DNA from: a virus
Length of the DNA: 39,695 nt
IMG/VR virus record: IMGVR_UViG_3300028654_000034
Location: 1-39,695 of that record
Direction: 5' to 3' (one strand)
This document shows, in pieces, positions 17,537 through 22,949 of this stretch; the stretch's first letter is position 1; each line of letters starts with the position of its first letter. The notes beneath the pieces were generated by a model. That model was not told the DNA's origin. It was given only the letters and a program-made list of their open reading frames with translations, and did no database searches. The translations under genes were made by a program, and so were the position numbers.

Positions 17537-17869
17537 TTACTTCGATCCCTTGGACTTTCCCTCCGGCACAATCGTGAAGAGCGGCGCCGGCCGGCTGTCG
17601 ACCACGGCCATCACCCGGTCCTCCTTCGTGAAGGCCACGTCATTCCCGTCGAGTTTGAGCACCAGCACCTGGGCCACCCCGACCACGGCCCACTGCCCGG
17701 CCTTGATCTGCTTGCACAGGGGGCCCACGGCCACGACCTTTGCCAGGACCGTGGGGGCCTTCTGCATATTTTGCGGCAGGTAGATCGACCCAATCTTCTC
17801 CTGCCCGCCCTCAAGGGTGATCTGGATATTGTCGCCAACCGGCTGGAACTCAGTGGTATTTTCCTTCAT
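17537..17869 (-). CDS. GroES-like co-chaperonin
   Basis: The product has 110 residues from ATG 17869. Line by line it follows the Cpn10 fold: FQPVGDNIQITLEGGQEKIG (compare PLGDRVLVK...), GSIYLPQNMQKAPTVLAKVV containing the IYLP mobile-loop/LP segment, VVAVGPL, IKAGQWAVV, LVLKLDGNDVAFTKEDRVMA, and a C-terminal low-complexity tail. The mobile loop that binds GroEL is the QEKIGSIYLP part. Phage GroES proteins (T4 gp31 is the known case) cap host GroEL so that the capsid protein can fold. Here the gene is first in the late tail operon. The longer frame upstream (to 18016) is rejected because it adds non-family residues. The head genes it might serve lie outside the window. Confidence 0.8.
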   Translation of the reverse strand: MKENTTEFQPVGDNIQITLEGGQEKIGSIYLPQNMQKAPTVLAKVVAVGPLCKQIKAGQWAVVGVAQVLVLKLDGNDVAFTKEDRVMAVVDSRPAPLFTIVPEGKSKGSK

Positions 17870-17907
17870 TGTGCTGACGAGCAAAACTGCCGCCCAGCCC
17901 AAGTCAA

Positions 17908-17922
17908 TATAATCTTGCACCA
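17908..17922 (+). promoter_or_regulatory. Putative promoter -10 with overlapping TTGCACCA operator
   Basis: TATAAT at 17908-17913 is a perfect -10 box, directly followed by TTGCACCA (17915-17922) where the transcript would start. A GTGCA, the reverse of the motif core, follows at 17935-17939. The ATG at 17953 lies about 33 bases downstream of the predicted start. No convincing -35 box is visible, which suggests activation or a phage-specific factor. The region is divergent between the late operon and the small-gene operon. Confidence 0.45.
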
Positions 17923-17952
17923 CGTTAAACCACCGTGCAGCATACTGGCGAC

Positions 17953-18588
17953 ATGATCGCGGCACTTTACGTTGAGACTGGTGGCTGTTATTTCGGACTT
18001 CCAGAAGTCGATCCATGGGACATCACACGGGATGCTAGAAAATATCCGGGGCCGTACCCAATTGTAGCTCACCCCCCTTGCGAACGATGGGGTCGATTTT
18101 CTGAAGGGTCCATGACGCGGAAAACCTACCACACTGGCGAGGATGGTGGATGTTTCGCGTCGGCATTTATAGCTCTGCGCAGATTCGGAGGCGTTTTGGA
18201 ACACCCTGCGCATTCCAAGGCTTGGGAAGTTTTCAATCTACCCCCACCTTTTAGCATTGGTGGCTGGCGTGAAATAGACCGGAGACTGTGGACTTGCGAG
18301 GTGGAACAAGGGCATTATGGACATGTCGCCCGTAAGAAGACCTGGCTGCTGGCTGTTGGTCCAGAACCTCCTGAGCTGATATGGGGACCGTCCCCTCAGC
18401 GGCTTCCTAGCAAACGCCTGCTCGAACGGGGCTACGAGTCCGCTAGGCGTTGTGGGATGGTGGCCAACCAGTGTTCAAAACATCGGCAACGTACCCCAAT
18501 CCCATTCAGGGATCTCCTGCTCTCCATCGCCAGCCAAAAACCGTTATACAGCATATGGCCCAATGAATCCCAAGCTCCGCCAATTTGA
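17953..18588 (+). CDS. Conserved phage protein with an HPPC motif (methyltransferase-like, function unproven)
   Basis: The product has 211 residues from ATG 17953. It starts MIAALYVETGGCYFGLPEVD, continues PWDITRDARKYPGPYPIVAH with HPPCERWGRF at 40-49, and then has GGVLEHPAHSKAW, GHYGHVARKKTWLL and PPELIWG. I recognise this order of motifs as recurring in many phages. The PPC element resembles the catalytic loop of cytosine C5 methyltransferases, and LEHPAHS follows strand order, but no SAM-binding FxGxG loop is visible at the N-terminus. A DNA-modifying or nucleotide-modifying role is only a suggestion. It is the first gene of the small-gene operon, lies under a good promoter, and overlaps the next gene by 26 bases. 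Confidence 0.65.
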   Translation: MIAALYVETGGCYFGLPEVDPWDITRDARKYPGPYPIVAHPPCERWGRFSEGSMTRKTYHTGEDGGCFASAFIALRRFGGVLEHPAHSKAWEVFNLPPPFSIGGWREIDRRLWTCEVEQGHYGHVARKKTWLLAVGPEPPELIWGPSPQRLPSKRLLERGYESARRCGMVANQCSKHRQRTPIPFRDLLLSIASQKPLYSIWPNESQAPPI

Positions 18589-18751
18589 GGATGCCATCAA
18601 TACCGCGCTCTCCGAAGCGGACGGCGACCTGGAGATCGCTGAAATCATCGGAGTGTTGCAGCTGAAGCTTCATCTCATCTGCCAGCGAGTCATCACCCGG
18701 TCAATCGAGAGCGATCCCGCCGACTACTGGAAGTTCCTCAAAAACGAGTGA
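18563..18751 (+). CDS. Small acidic protein, unknown
   Basis: The product has 62 residues starting MNPKLRQFEDAINTALSEAD and ending YWKFLKNE. Two amphipathic helices seem likely (EDAINTALSEA and EIIGVLQLKLHLICQRVI). The start at 18563 overlaps the preceding gene by 26 bases; longer frames upstream run through that gene and are not credible. It is part of a tightly packed plus-strand run of tiny genes. No function can be given. Confidence 0.55.
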   Translation: MNPKLRQFEDAINTALSEADGDLEIAEIIGVLQLKLHLICQRVITRSIESDPADYWKFLKNE

Positions 18752-18753
18752 CC

Positions 18754-18951
18754 ATGAGTTTCTACGCCGAAGTCTATATGCGCTGCGATAAATGCCAGGC
18801 GATCATGGCCAAGACGGTGATTCAGGCCGATCCAGAGAAATTGAAATCCGCCCGCTGGAAGATGGAGCAAAAAACCAAGGCCCTGGAACTCCCACGCCAC
18901 CGCAGGAGAACACTTCACTTTTGCTCCAAATGCGCAGACATAGCTCCATGA
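18754..18951 (+). CDS. Small zinc-ribbon-like protein
   Basis: The product has 65 residues with two Cys pairs, MRCDKCQA near the N-terminus and HFCSKCAD near the C-terminus, a CxxC-x(n)-CxxC layout that suits a zinc ribbon. The centre is a basic helix (KLKSARWKMEQKTKALEL). ATG 18754 is preferred, though a GTG at 18748 overlaps the upstream stop. The stop overlaps the next start (ATGA). It might bind nucleic acid or an RNA polymerase part; this is a guess from the fold. Confidence 0.55.
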   Translation: MSFYAEVYMRCDKCQAIMAKTVIQADPEKLKSARWKMEQKTKALELPRHRRRTLHFCSKCADIAP

Positions 18952-19262
18952 AGACGAACGCCCTGCCCGGCTTCCCCGTGAGCCCGCGCCTGCAGCGCCA
19001 GTTGGGGATCAGGATGGTTGCCCCGCCGGAGGGCTCCAAGATCTGCCGCTGCGGCCTGTGCCACGAAAGGATCTGGCTGGGGCCATTCCAGGTCGCCTTC
19101 CTTAACGACCATCCGGTCACCAGCACGCCAGTCTGCTTTGGGTGCATCCGAGACCTTAATCCTGGCTACAAGGAACTCACTCACCTGGGCGGCACCTCCG
19201 GCAGCTACCAGATGCTGGACGGGCGCATCATCTCCAACGTCACCTCGACCGACAAAAACTGA
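18948..19262 (+). CDS. Small Cys-rich (zinc-binding) protein, unknown role
   Basis: The product has 104 residues from the ATG that overlaps the previous stop. Residues about 29-39 read CRCGLCHERIW and a later CFGCIRDL gives a second CxxC, so one zinc site is likely. The first 25 residues (PGFPVSPRLQRQLGIRMVAP) look unstructured. The C-terminus is polar. It is the second zinc-ribbon-like gene in a row, perhaps working with its neighbour. The longer frame upstream of ATG 18948 lies inside the previous gene and is rejected. Confidence 0.5.
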   Translation: MKTNALPGFPVSPRLQRQLGIRMVAPPEGSKICRCGLCHERIWLGPFQVAFLNDHPVTSTPVCFGCIRDLNPGYKELTHLGGTSGSYQMLDGRIISNVTSTDKN

Positions 19263-19486
19263 TGAACGCCACCAAAAAAGGCATCCCGGCAAGGAATCTC
19301 TATGTCCGTGACCGGATCTACATTTGCCGCAATGCTCCTCTGGGAAAGAAGCGCGCTGACGATCCCGGCAGGGAGGGCGCCTACCCCATCTGGCGGATCG
19401 ACGCTATCACCGGTCTGCCCATCGTCATCTCCAAGTTCACCAATAAGCTCGAGGTCGTCACGTCATGGATAATGGCCAACCGATAG
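19262..19486 (+). CDS. Small basic protein, unknown
   Basis: The product has 74 residues. It has a beta-rich core (NLYVRDRIYICRNAP, AYPIWRIDAITGLPIVIS) and several Lys/Arg. The start overlaps the upstream stop as TGATGA and its end overlaps the next gene by 22 bases. The style recalls small phage proteins with an SH3-like barrel, but that is no more than an impression. No function assigned. Confidence 0.5.
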   Translation: MNATKKGIPARNLYVRDRIYICRNAPLGKKRADDPGREGAYPIWRIDAITGLPIVISKFTNKLEVVTSWIMANR

Positions 19487-19659
19487 ACCCGGACGCATTC
19501 TTGCCGCGGGAGAAGTTCGAGCGGCTCAAGGCGGCCGGTGAAATCCAGCCGGACTGCATCTTCCCCGTCCTCGACTACGACGTCTGCCGCCAGATCTGGT
19601 ACACCAGCCCGCTCATCAACGCGCTGCGGTCGCAATTCAAGCAGGAGATCAACCGATGA
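19465..19659 (+). CDS. Small acidic protein, unknown
   Basis: The product has 64 residues starting MDNGQPIDPDAFLPREKFER. The N-terminal half looks helical (REKFERLKAAGEI); the second half holds CIFPVLDYDVCRQIWYT. Two Cys are present, without a clear metal site. It is coupled to its neighbours by a 22-base overlap upstream and ATGA downstream. Unknown. Confidence 0.5.
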   Translation: MDNGQPIDPDAFLPREKFERLKAAGEIQPDCIFPVLDYDVCRQIWYTSPLINALRSQFKQEINR

Positions 19660-19790
19660 AACTGCGAGGGATCATCCTGTGGATCGTGGCGATCGGCCTG
19701 ATCTGCTCCATGCCCACCGCCTGCCGCTTTCGCATCTGGCGCCACCGCTTCCCCGCCGAGCCCGCCTGGCATTTCCTCGTCGCACCATGA
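19656..19790 (+). CDS. Tiny membrane or secreted peptide
   Basis: The 44-residue peptide begins MKLRGIILWIVAIGLICSMP and continues TACRFRIWRHRFPAEP. Two basic residues followed by a hydrophobic stretch of about 15 residues and then a Cys resemble a signal anchor or a weak lipoprotein signal, though the lipobox (PTAC) is poor. The ATGA overlap at 19656 and the ATGA at its 3' end support it as a real translated gene. A small membrane effector of phage infection is possible. Confidence 0.5.
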   Translation: MKLRGIILWIVAIGLICSMPTACRFRIWRHRFPAEPAWHFLVAP

Positions 19791-19990
19791 ATTATCTTCA
19801 GATCATCCGCCCCTGCATCGAACGCATTCCCGGCGTGGCTGCCCGGATGACCGACAAACAGGCGATCGCCTTTCAGTGGACCAGAGACGTGATCTTTTTG
19901 ACGATCGATCACTGCAGGAGGCTGGTCGGCGACAAGTACCTCTTCAACCAAGTCAACCAACCCCAGAACGCTCAGGAGATCGACCCATGA
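19787..19990 (+). CDS. Small protein, unknown
   Basis: The product has 67 residues starting MNYLQIIRPCIERIPGVAAR. It is mostly helical (QAIAFQWTRDVIFLTIDHCR) and polar at the C-terminus (NQVNQPQNAQEIDP). It is coupled by ATGA on both sides. The start at 19787 is chosen because the longer frame covers the upstream peptide in another reading. No family recognised. Confidence 0.5.
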   Translation: MNYLQIIRPCIERIPGVAARMTDKQAIAFQWTRDVIFLTIDHCRRLVGDKYLFNQVNQPQNAQEIDP

Positions 19991-20142
19991 TCCGCAAATC
20001 CTACCTGTGGGCCTACCGCCGCGGCCGCTTTCGCATCGGCATCCGCTGGCCGGTGGGCTGGCGCTACCCAACGACCTCCGAATACATGGCAGCATCGTTC
20101 ACCGTCGGACTGCTGCTCGGTATTCTGCTCATGCTGCTATGA
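19987..20142 (+). CDS. Tiny membrane protein with one C-terminal transmembrane segment
   Basis: The 51-residue protein has a strongly basic N-terminal half (YRRGRFRIGIRW) and a C-terminal hydrophobic run (AASFTVGLLLGILLMLL). This gives an N-in, C-out tail-anchored topology by the positive-inside rule. The next start is a four-base overlap. Together with the neighbours at 19656 and 20139 it forms a trio of membrane peptides. A role at the cell envelope during infection is the simplest reading. Confidence 0.5.
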   Translation: MIRKSYLWAYRRGRFRIGIRWPVGWRYPTTSEYMAASFTVGLLLGILLMLL

Positions 20143-20303
20143 AACTCCCACTCCTCATCCTCGGGATCATGGCCTTCATCGCCCTAGTCTTCGGCCTGAT
20201 CAACCTGCTCGCTGACGGCAACCTCACGGTCACCGAATGGCTGTACGGCATCGGCAATGGCCTCGTGCTAATCGTCATCGTCTGGCCGGAGGGCAAGCCG
20301 TGA
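20139..20303 (+). CDS. Small two-segment membrane protein, followed by an in-frame UGA and 24 more open codons
   Basis: The 54-residue protein has segment 1 in LPLLILGIMAFIALVFGLIN and segment 2 in LYGIGNGLVLIVIVW, joined by a short loop (ADGNLTVTEW). A holin-like shape is possible but the lysis genes lie elsewhere. Oddly, the same frame continues after the UGA at 20301-20303 for 24 protein-like codons (RAPWRSPTISEFDSKTGAPK) and ends in a TGA that overlaps the next ATG exactly, as other joins in this operon do. The gene may therefore have been longer, with the UGA arising by mutation or being read through. Confidence 0.5.
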   Translation: MKLPLLILGIMAFIALVFGLINLLADGNLTVTEWLYGIGNGLVLIVIVWPEGKP

Positions 20304-20374
20304 AATCCCCGCGCCCCCTGGCGCAGCCCCACCATCTCCGAGTTCGACTCCAAGACCGGAGCGCCCAAAGACCC

Positions 20375-20575
20375 ATGACCTTCCCTCCTCCTTCCTACAT
20401 CGTTGGCGGCTTCAATTCCCTGGCCGATGCCGAGGCCTATCTTGCAGGAGACCGCTCAAAACTCCTCCCCACCTACATCCCCGTCCAGTCTACCGAAGGC
20501 ATCAAGGTCGTCTTCAATGAGAACATCCACTACGTTCTTGAATTCCAGTCCGTCTCAACCCAAGCTCCATTCTGA
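20375..20575 (+). CDS. Small protein, unknown, last gene of the operon
   Basis: The product has 66 residues starting MTFPPPSYIVGGFNSLADAE. YIVGGFNSLADAEAYLAGD looks like a helix-turn motif for a small fold, followed by a beta part (GIKVVFNENIHYVLEFQSV). ATG 20375 overlaps the preceding TGA. An alternative GTG start at 20300 would also overlap a stop and add 25 basic residues. A strong terminator follows 56 bases after the stop, so this closes the operon. Confidence 0.5.
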   Translation: MTFPPPSYIVGGFNSLADAEAYLAGDRSKLLPTYIPVQSTEGIKVVFNENIHYVLEFQSVSTQAPF

Positions 20576-20631
20576 ACGACAATAGGATCGCGGCCTGAAC
20601 GGTCGCCAAGAATCTATTCACCTAGTGCCGG

Positions 20632-20660
20632 AAAGCCCTCGAGAAAATCGGGGGCTTTTT
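20632..20660 (+). terminator. Rho-independent terminator of the small-gene operon
   Basis: An 11-base-pair stem pairs AAAGCCCTCGA (20632-20642) with TCGGGGGCTTT (20648-20658), with one G-T pair and a GAAAA loop, and runs into a T tract at 20656-20660. It is placed after the last plus-strand gene and faces a convergent minus-strand gene that ends 6 bases away. Confidence 0.9.
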
Positions 20661-20665
20661 CATGC

Positions 20666-20896
20666 CTACGGATCGAACACACCCCATTGCTTCCCGGTTC
20701 CACTCGCCTTCTCCAGACCCACCGAAGAGACCTCCGCCTCCTCCGCCACCTCCCGGCAGTCGTACGCATTGTGCACCAGCACCGGGTTCTCAAACACCAT
20801 CCCGTCGCTGTCCTGCCACCGGACCTCCGGACAGCACTCGCACCCCTCCCCCATCACGTGCGGATGCTCATCGTCCAGCGGGATCACGTTCACCAT
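20666..20896 (-). CDS. Small conserved phage protein with a Cys cluster and VHNAxDxRE tail motif
   Basis: The product has 76 residues. It starts VNVIPLDDEHPHVMGEGCEC, continues CPEVRWQDSDG, and has ENPVLVHNAYDCREVAEEAE. I recognise the order as a widespread small phage family: an N-terminal V-x-P-L-[ND]-D, a hydrophilic GxCxC site, an acidic stretch, then VHNAxDGRE-like. Its function is not known. The C-terminal 20 residues are unstructured. It stands alone on the minus strand, convergent with the terminator at 20632, and is separated from the nuclease gene by 133 bases holding an inverted repeat. Confidence 0.6.
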   Translation of the reverse strand: MVNVIPLDDEHPHVMGEGCECCPEVRWQDSDGMVFENPVLVHNAYDCREVAEEAEVSSVGLEKASGTGKQWGVFDP

Positions 20897-20942
20897 GCCA
20901 CCGGACTACCCCCGCTCCACCCAGGTTTCAAGCCCGGACCCA

Positions 20943-20969
20943 ATTCACGGTTTACCCCATACCGTGAAT
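20943..20969. repeat. Perfect 9-bp inverted repeat in an intergenic gap
   Basis: ATTCACGGT (20943-20951) and ACCGTGAAT (20961-20969) are exact reverse complements with a 9-base spacer. The site lies about 50 bases upstream of the 20896 start and 60 bases past the nuclease stop. No T run follows on either strand, so it looks more like an operator or an RNA hairpin in the leader of the small gene than a terminator. Confidence 0.6.
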
Positions 20970-21029
20970 CCTGCCAGCCGGATACTTTCCTGACCCCACC
21001 GTTTCTTCAGGGACGATTTGCACCCCGGG

Positions 21030-21461
21030 CTACTTGAATACCTCCCAAGCCTCGGCATACCGGCAATACCCATTTATCCCATCCCGGTAGAGATCGACGT
21101 TATTCCCAGTGACCTTTGTGATCGGGATGAGATACCACCTCGCCTGATCTCCGATGTAGATCGCCAGCACGTCCACCCAGAGTTCACGGTAATGCGTTTT
21201 TCCGCTCCCTTTGCCAGCCCCGCATTTTACCCGATAGGTCTTCTTTTCATAGCCAGATCCATGCTTGTTTGACAGATACGAGGTCGTCTTGACCTGCACC
21301 TTCCAGAACTTCCTCTTACCATCGTGAACCACCCAGTCATAGGGATAGATGTTTGACTCCGGACCAAGCACCGTCAGTCCTCGCTTCACGCATTCCATCC
21401 GGAATAGTTGCTCGACGTAATACGCGTGCCTCTGCACACCCATTCGATCCAGGGTGACCAT
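21030..21461 (-). CDS. PD-(D/E)XK-type nuclease, homing-endonuclease-like (I-Ssp6803I style)
   Basis: The product has 143 residues from ATG 21461 (a second ATG at 21443 is possible). The helix YYVEQLFRMECVKRGLTVLG is followed by SNIYPYDWVVHDGKRKFWKV and then VQVKTTSYL. The spacing G-P-x(6)-YDW-x(9)-QVK fits the PD-(D/E)XK core, with the usual Glu replaced by Gln (QVK). That same D...QxK variant is known in the I-Ssp6803I family. The C-terminal half has KTHYRELWVDVLAIYIGDQ, a typical late strand of this fold. It may act as a homing or repair nuclease. It stands next to the small terminase gene, and freestanding nucleases often lie beside terminase genes. The TTGCACCA palindrome overlaps its start. 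Confidence 0.6.
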   Translation of the reverse strand: MVTLDRMGVQRHAYYVEQLFRMECVKRGLTVLGPESNIYPYDWVVHDGKRKFWKVQVKTTSYLSNKHGSGYEKKTYRVKCGAGKGSGKTHYRELWVDVLAIYIGDQARWYLIPITKVTGNNVDLYRDGINGYCRYAEAWEVFK

Positions 21462-21479
21462 TGCACCATCGTGATGCAA
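21461..21479. promoter_or_regulatory. Imperfect palindrome with TTGCACCA half-sites, at the nuclease start
   Basis: TTGCACCA at 21461-21468 faces TGATGCAA at 21472-21479, reverse complement TTGCATCA. The arms agree in seven of eight bases. The site abuts the start codon of the minus-strand nuclease gene. The same half-site appears in the control regions at 17915 and 29020, and as TGCACCA at 1979. A repressor operator is the simplest idea. Confidence 0.4.
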
Positions 21480-21672
21480 AAAACTTCGCGAGGCAAGCCC
21501 ATCCTGTGCGTGAGGTACCCGGAACTCGAGGTGGCCGGCCAATCGGCCCCCTACCCCCCACCGCCGCCACCCCCTATGCCTGGCTGCGTGCGCTGCTGAC
21601 GTGCTGCCACGCTGTGCGCTGTACTGCGAGCATTCCGGTTGCTTGCGCGCATTGCGGGTTTGCTGTTGAGAC

Positions 21673-21733
21673 TGCGATCAGCGAATCGCATGTCGCATAA
21701 TAGGTATTATGTCTACTGGTGCCGATATGGCAC
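21673..21733. repeat. Cluster of three short palindromes downstream of the small-terminase gene
   Basis: Three exact inverted repeats lie in 61 bases: TGCGAT/ATCGCA (21673-21690, 6-base loop), CATAATA/TATTATG (21696-21711, 2-base spacer) and GTGCC/GGCAC (21719-21733, 5-base loop). They sit in the 287-base gene-free gap 21462-21748, which also has a C-rich tract at about 21547-21574. None is followed by a T run. A packaging (cos/pac) site or another protein-binding site is conceivable since TerS ends 16 bases away. I see no gene in this gap. Confidence 0.55.
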
Positions 21734-21748
21734 ACGCTATTGCGACTG

Positions 21749-22384
21749 TCAGCTTGCGGTCGGAGTCGCAACGACGTCGACCGCTTGCGCAGTTGCCGGT
21801 CCAGTTTGCTGTTCACCTGGCGCGCCTGGCGTCACGTCGCGCGGCATGGGGCGGATCCCGCTCTCTGGCATTACGAATAACGAGAGGTTGACGTTGCCAT
21901 TGCTACCAGCACCTATCGTATCCGCTCTGTCAATACCGCGGCATTTCCGTGATATGTCTGCAAAGTTACGAATGCCGCCGGACCACGATTGAAAATCACG
22001 AGCGGAAAACTTCCCGCGCTTCTTCACACTCTCACGCGCGCGATTCATGCCAGAGAATATCAGTTCTTCGCTTTCAATCGCTACGGCGTTGTAGATTTTC
22101 GCAAGGCTAGCGTCCGCGCGTGTTGATGCCGATTGCGCGCTTTTCATGAGTTTCTGCTGTCGAATAATCGTCCAGCCCTCGCGATGACACAGCTGAGAAA
22201 CTTGGTTTGGGGTGAGCTTAGTCTCCTTGGCAATCTGTTGGCTGGAAAGGAATCGCGTCAAATAGAGGGATTGAACCCTTGCGCGTGTCTCCATGGGAAT
22301 CGTGCCGTTGCCACTACTGCCGATGGAATGGCGTTTTTGACCGGCCAGCGAAATGGCCTTTGCGGGTGTTTTTGTGGCGATCAT
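21749..22384 (-). CDS. terS: Probable terminase small subunit (helix-turn-helix DNA-recognition protein)
   Basis: The product has 211 residues. After a Lys/Ala/Ser-rich N-terminus it has RARVQSLYLTRFLSSQQIAK followed by ETKLTPNQVSQLCHREGW, a helix-turn-helix of the kind used by small terminase subunits (A-x-x-LYLxGxSxxxIAxxTGLxxxxVxxxxxREGW). The central part is a long helical region (ADASLAKIYNAVAIESEELI, ARESVKKRGKFSARDFQSW) suited to oligomerisation. The C-terminus is disordered and Pro/Thr/Ala-rich. Small subunits bind the packaging site and hand DNA to TerL. It lies 20 kb from terL and in a more AT-rich stretch, which is unusual. A generic phage HTH regulator cannot be excluded. Confidence 0.6.
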   Translation of the reverse strand: MIATKTPAKAISLAGQKRHSIGSSGNGTIPMETRARVQSLYLTRFLSSQQIAKETKLTPNQVSQLCHREGWTIIRQQKLMKSAQSASTRADASLAKIYNAVAIESEELIFSGMNRARESVKKRGKFSARDFQSWSGGIRNFADISRKCRGIDRADTIGAGSNGNVNLSLFVMPESGIRPMPRDVTPGAPGEQQTGPATAQAVDVVATPTAS

Positions 22385-22411
22385 ACGTTTGACGGAAGGG
22401 AATCGGACTAG

Positions 22412-22498
22412 GGAAGCTATGTTTGCTTCCGAAGCGGAAGCTGGAAACCAAAGGGGTGAATTGTCGAGCTTATAATCTCAGAGGGAAACTCAGAGGGA
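22412..22498. promoter_or_regulatory. Divergent control region with inverted repeat, -10 box and direct repeats
   Basis: The 231-base gap 22385-22615 separates terS (minus) from the accessory plus-strand genes. It holds GGAAGC/GCTTCC/GGAAGC (22412-22417, 22425-22430, 22436-22441), a TATAAT at 22471-22476, and immediately after it two exact copies of CTCAGAGGGA (22477-22486 and 22489-22498, period 12 bases). A regulator binding both repeats would cover the start of a plus-strand transcript. No good -35 box is visible. Confidence 0.4.
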
Positions 22499-22615
22499 GA
22501 ATTTTGGTAAAAAAGTTGTAAGTAATCGGGTTGATTGCAGATTTGACTCGATTGTGATGCGGAAGTGTCGCAGGGTTGTATTCCGACAGTGAAACATCCG
22601 AATAAAACGAATCCA

Positions 22616-22882
22616 ATGACCTTTACATGCTCTCATATCGATAACGGTTTCTATCGCATTTCCGATAAGGCGGCCGGAGCTTTGGCTAAGCTGAAAGACC
22701 GCAAGCTTCCCCGTCACGGCTATGAGATTCGCGTCGAAGTATCGCCTTGTCTGTCCGCTTGGCTGCAGCGCACACCATTGCGCTATCGCACTGATTCCCC
22801 AGCGCGCGGATGGGTGTGGTCTATCTATCGAGTCGAAGGAATGTCTTACCCCGTCGGCGGACAATTCACAATAACCCTTTGA
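22616..22882 (+). CDS. Accessory protein, unknown
   Basis: The product has 88 residues starting MTFTCSHIDNGFYRISDKAA and holding LKDRKLPRHGYEIRVEVSPC. A mixed alpha/beta small domain is likely. ATG 22616 is preferred because the preceding in-frame residues belong to the control region. There is no Shine-Dalgarno site; the ATG is preceded by CGAATCCA, like several other genes of this island. It is the first gene of the island transcribed away from terS. I recognise no family. Confidence 0.55.
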   Translation: MTFTCSHIDNGFYRISDKAAGALAKLKDRKLPRHGYEIRVEVSPCLSAWLQRTPLRYRTDSPARGWVWSIYRVEGMSYPVGGQFTITL

Positions 22883-22922
22883 CCCTGCGTTGTGCCCATC
22901 CGCGAGGGTGGGCAGACCGCAA

Positions 22923-22946
22923 CGTCAACCCGTCAACCCGTCAAAA
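22923..22946 (+). repeat. Three tandem 8-bp repeats just upstream of a start codon
   Basis: CGTCAACC, CGTCAACC and CGTCAAAA lie head to tail and end three bases before the ATG at 22950. They occupy the place of a ribosome binding site, which is otherwise absent. Three repeats with an 8-base period could bind a protein or be a replication slippage product. Confidence 0.55.
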
Positions 22947-22949
22947 CAA

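Noticed and set aside
17870-18016. N-terminal extension of the GroES-like frame up to 18016
   Set aside because: The extra 49 residues show no Cpn10 similarity and are antisense to the start of the neighbouring gene; ATG 17869 fits the family length.
20943-20969. Inverted repeat considered as a terminator for the nuclease gene
   Set aside because: No T run follows the stem on either strand, so it was kept only as a possible operator or RNA hairpin.
21574-21816. 80-codon minus-strand frame across the palindrome cluster
   Set aside because: It overlaps the 3' part of terS in another frame, has unstructured Arg/Ser-rich content and no coupling or ribosome site.
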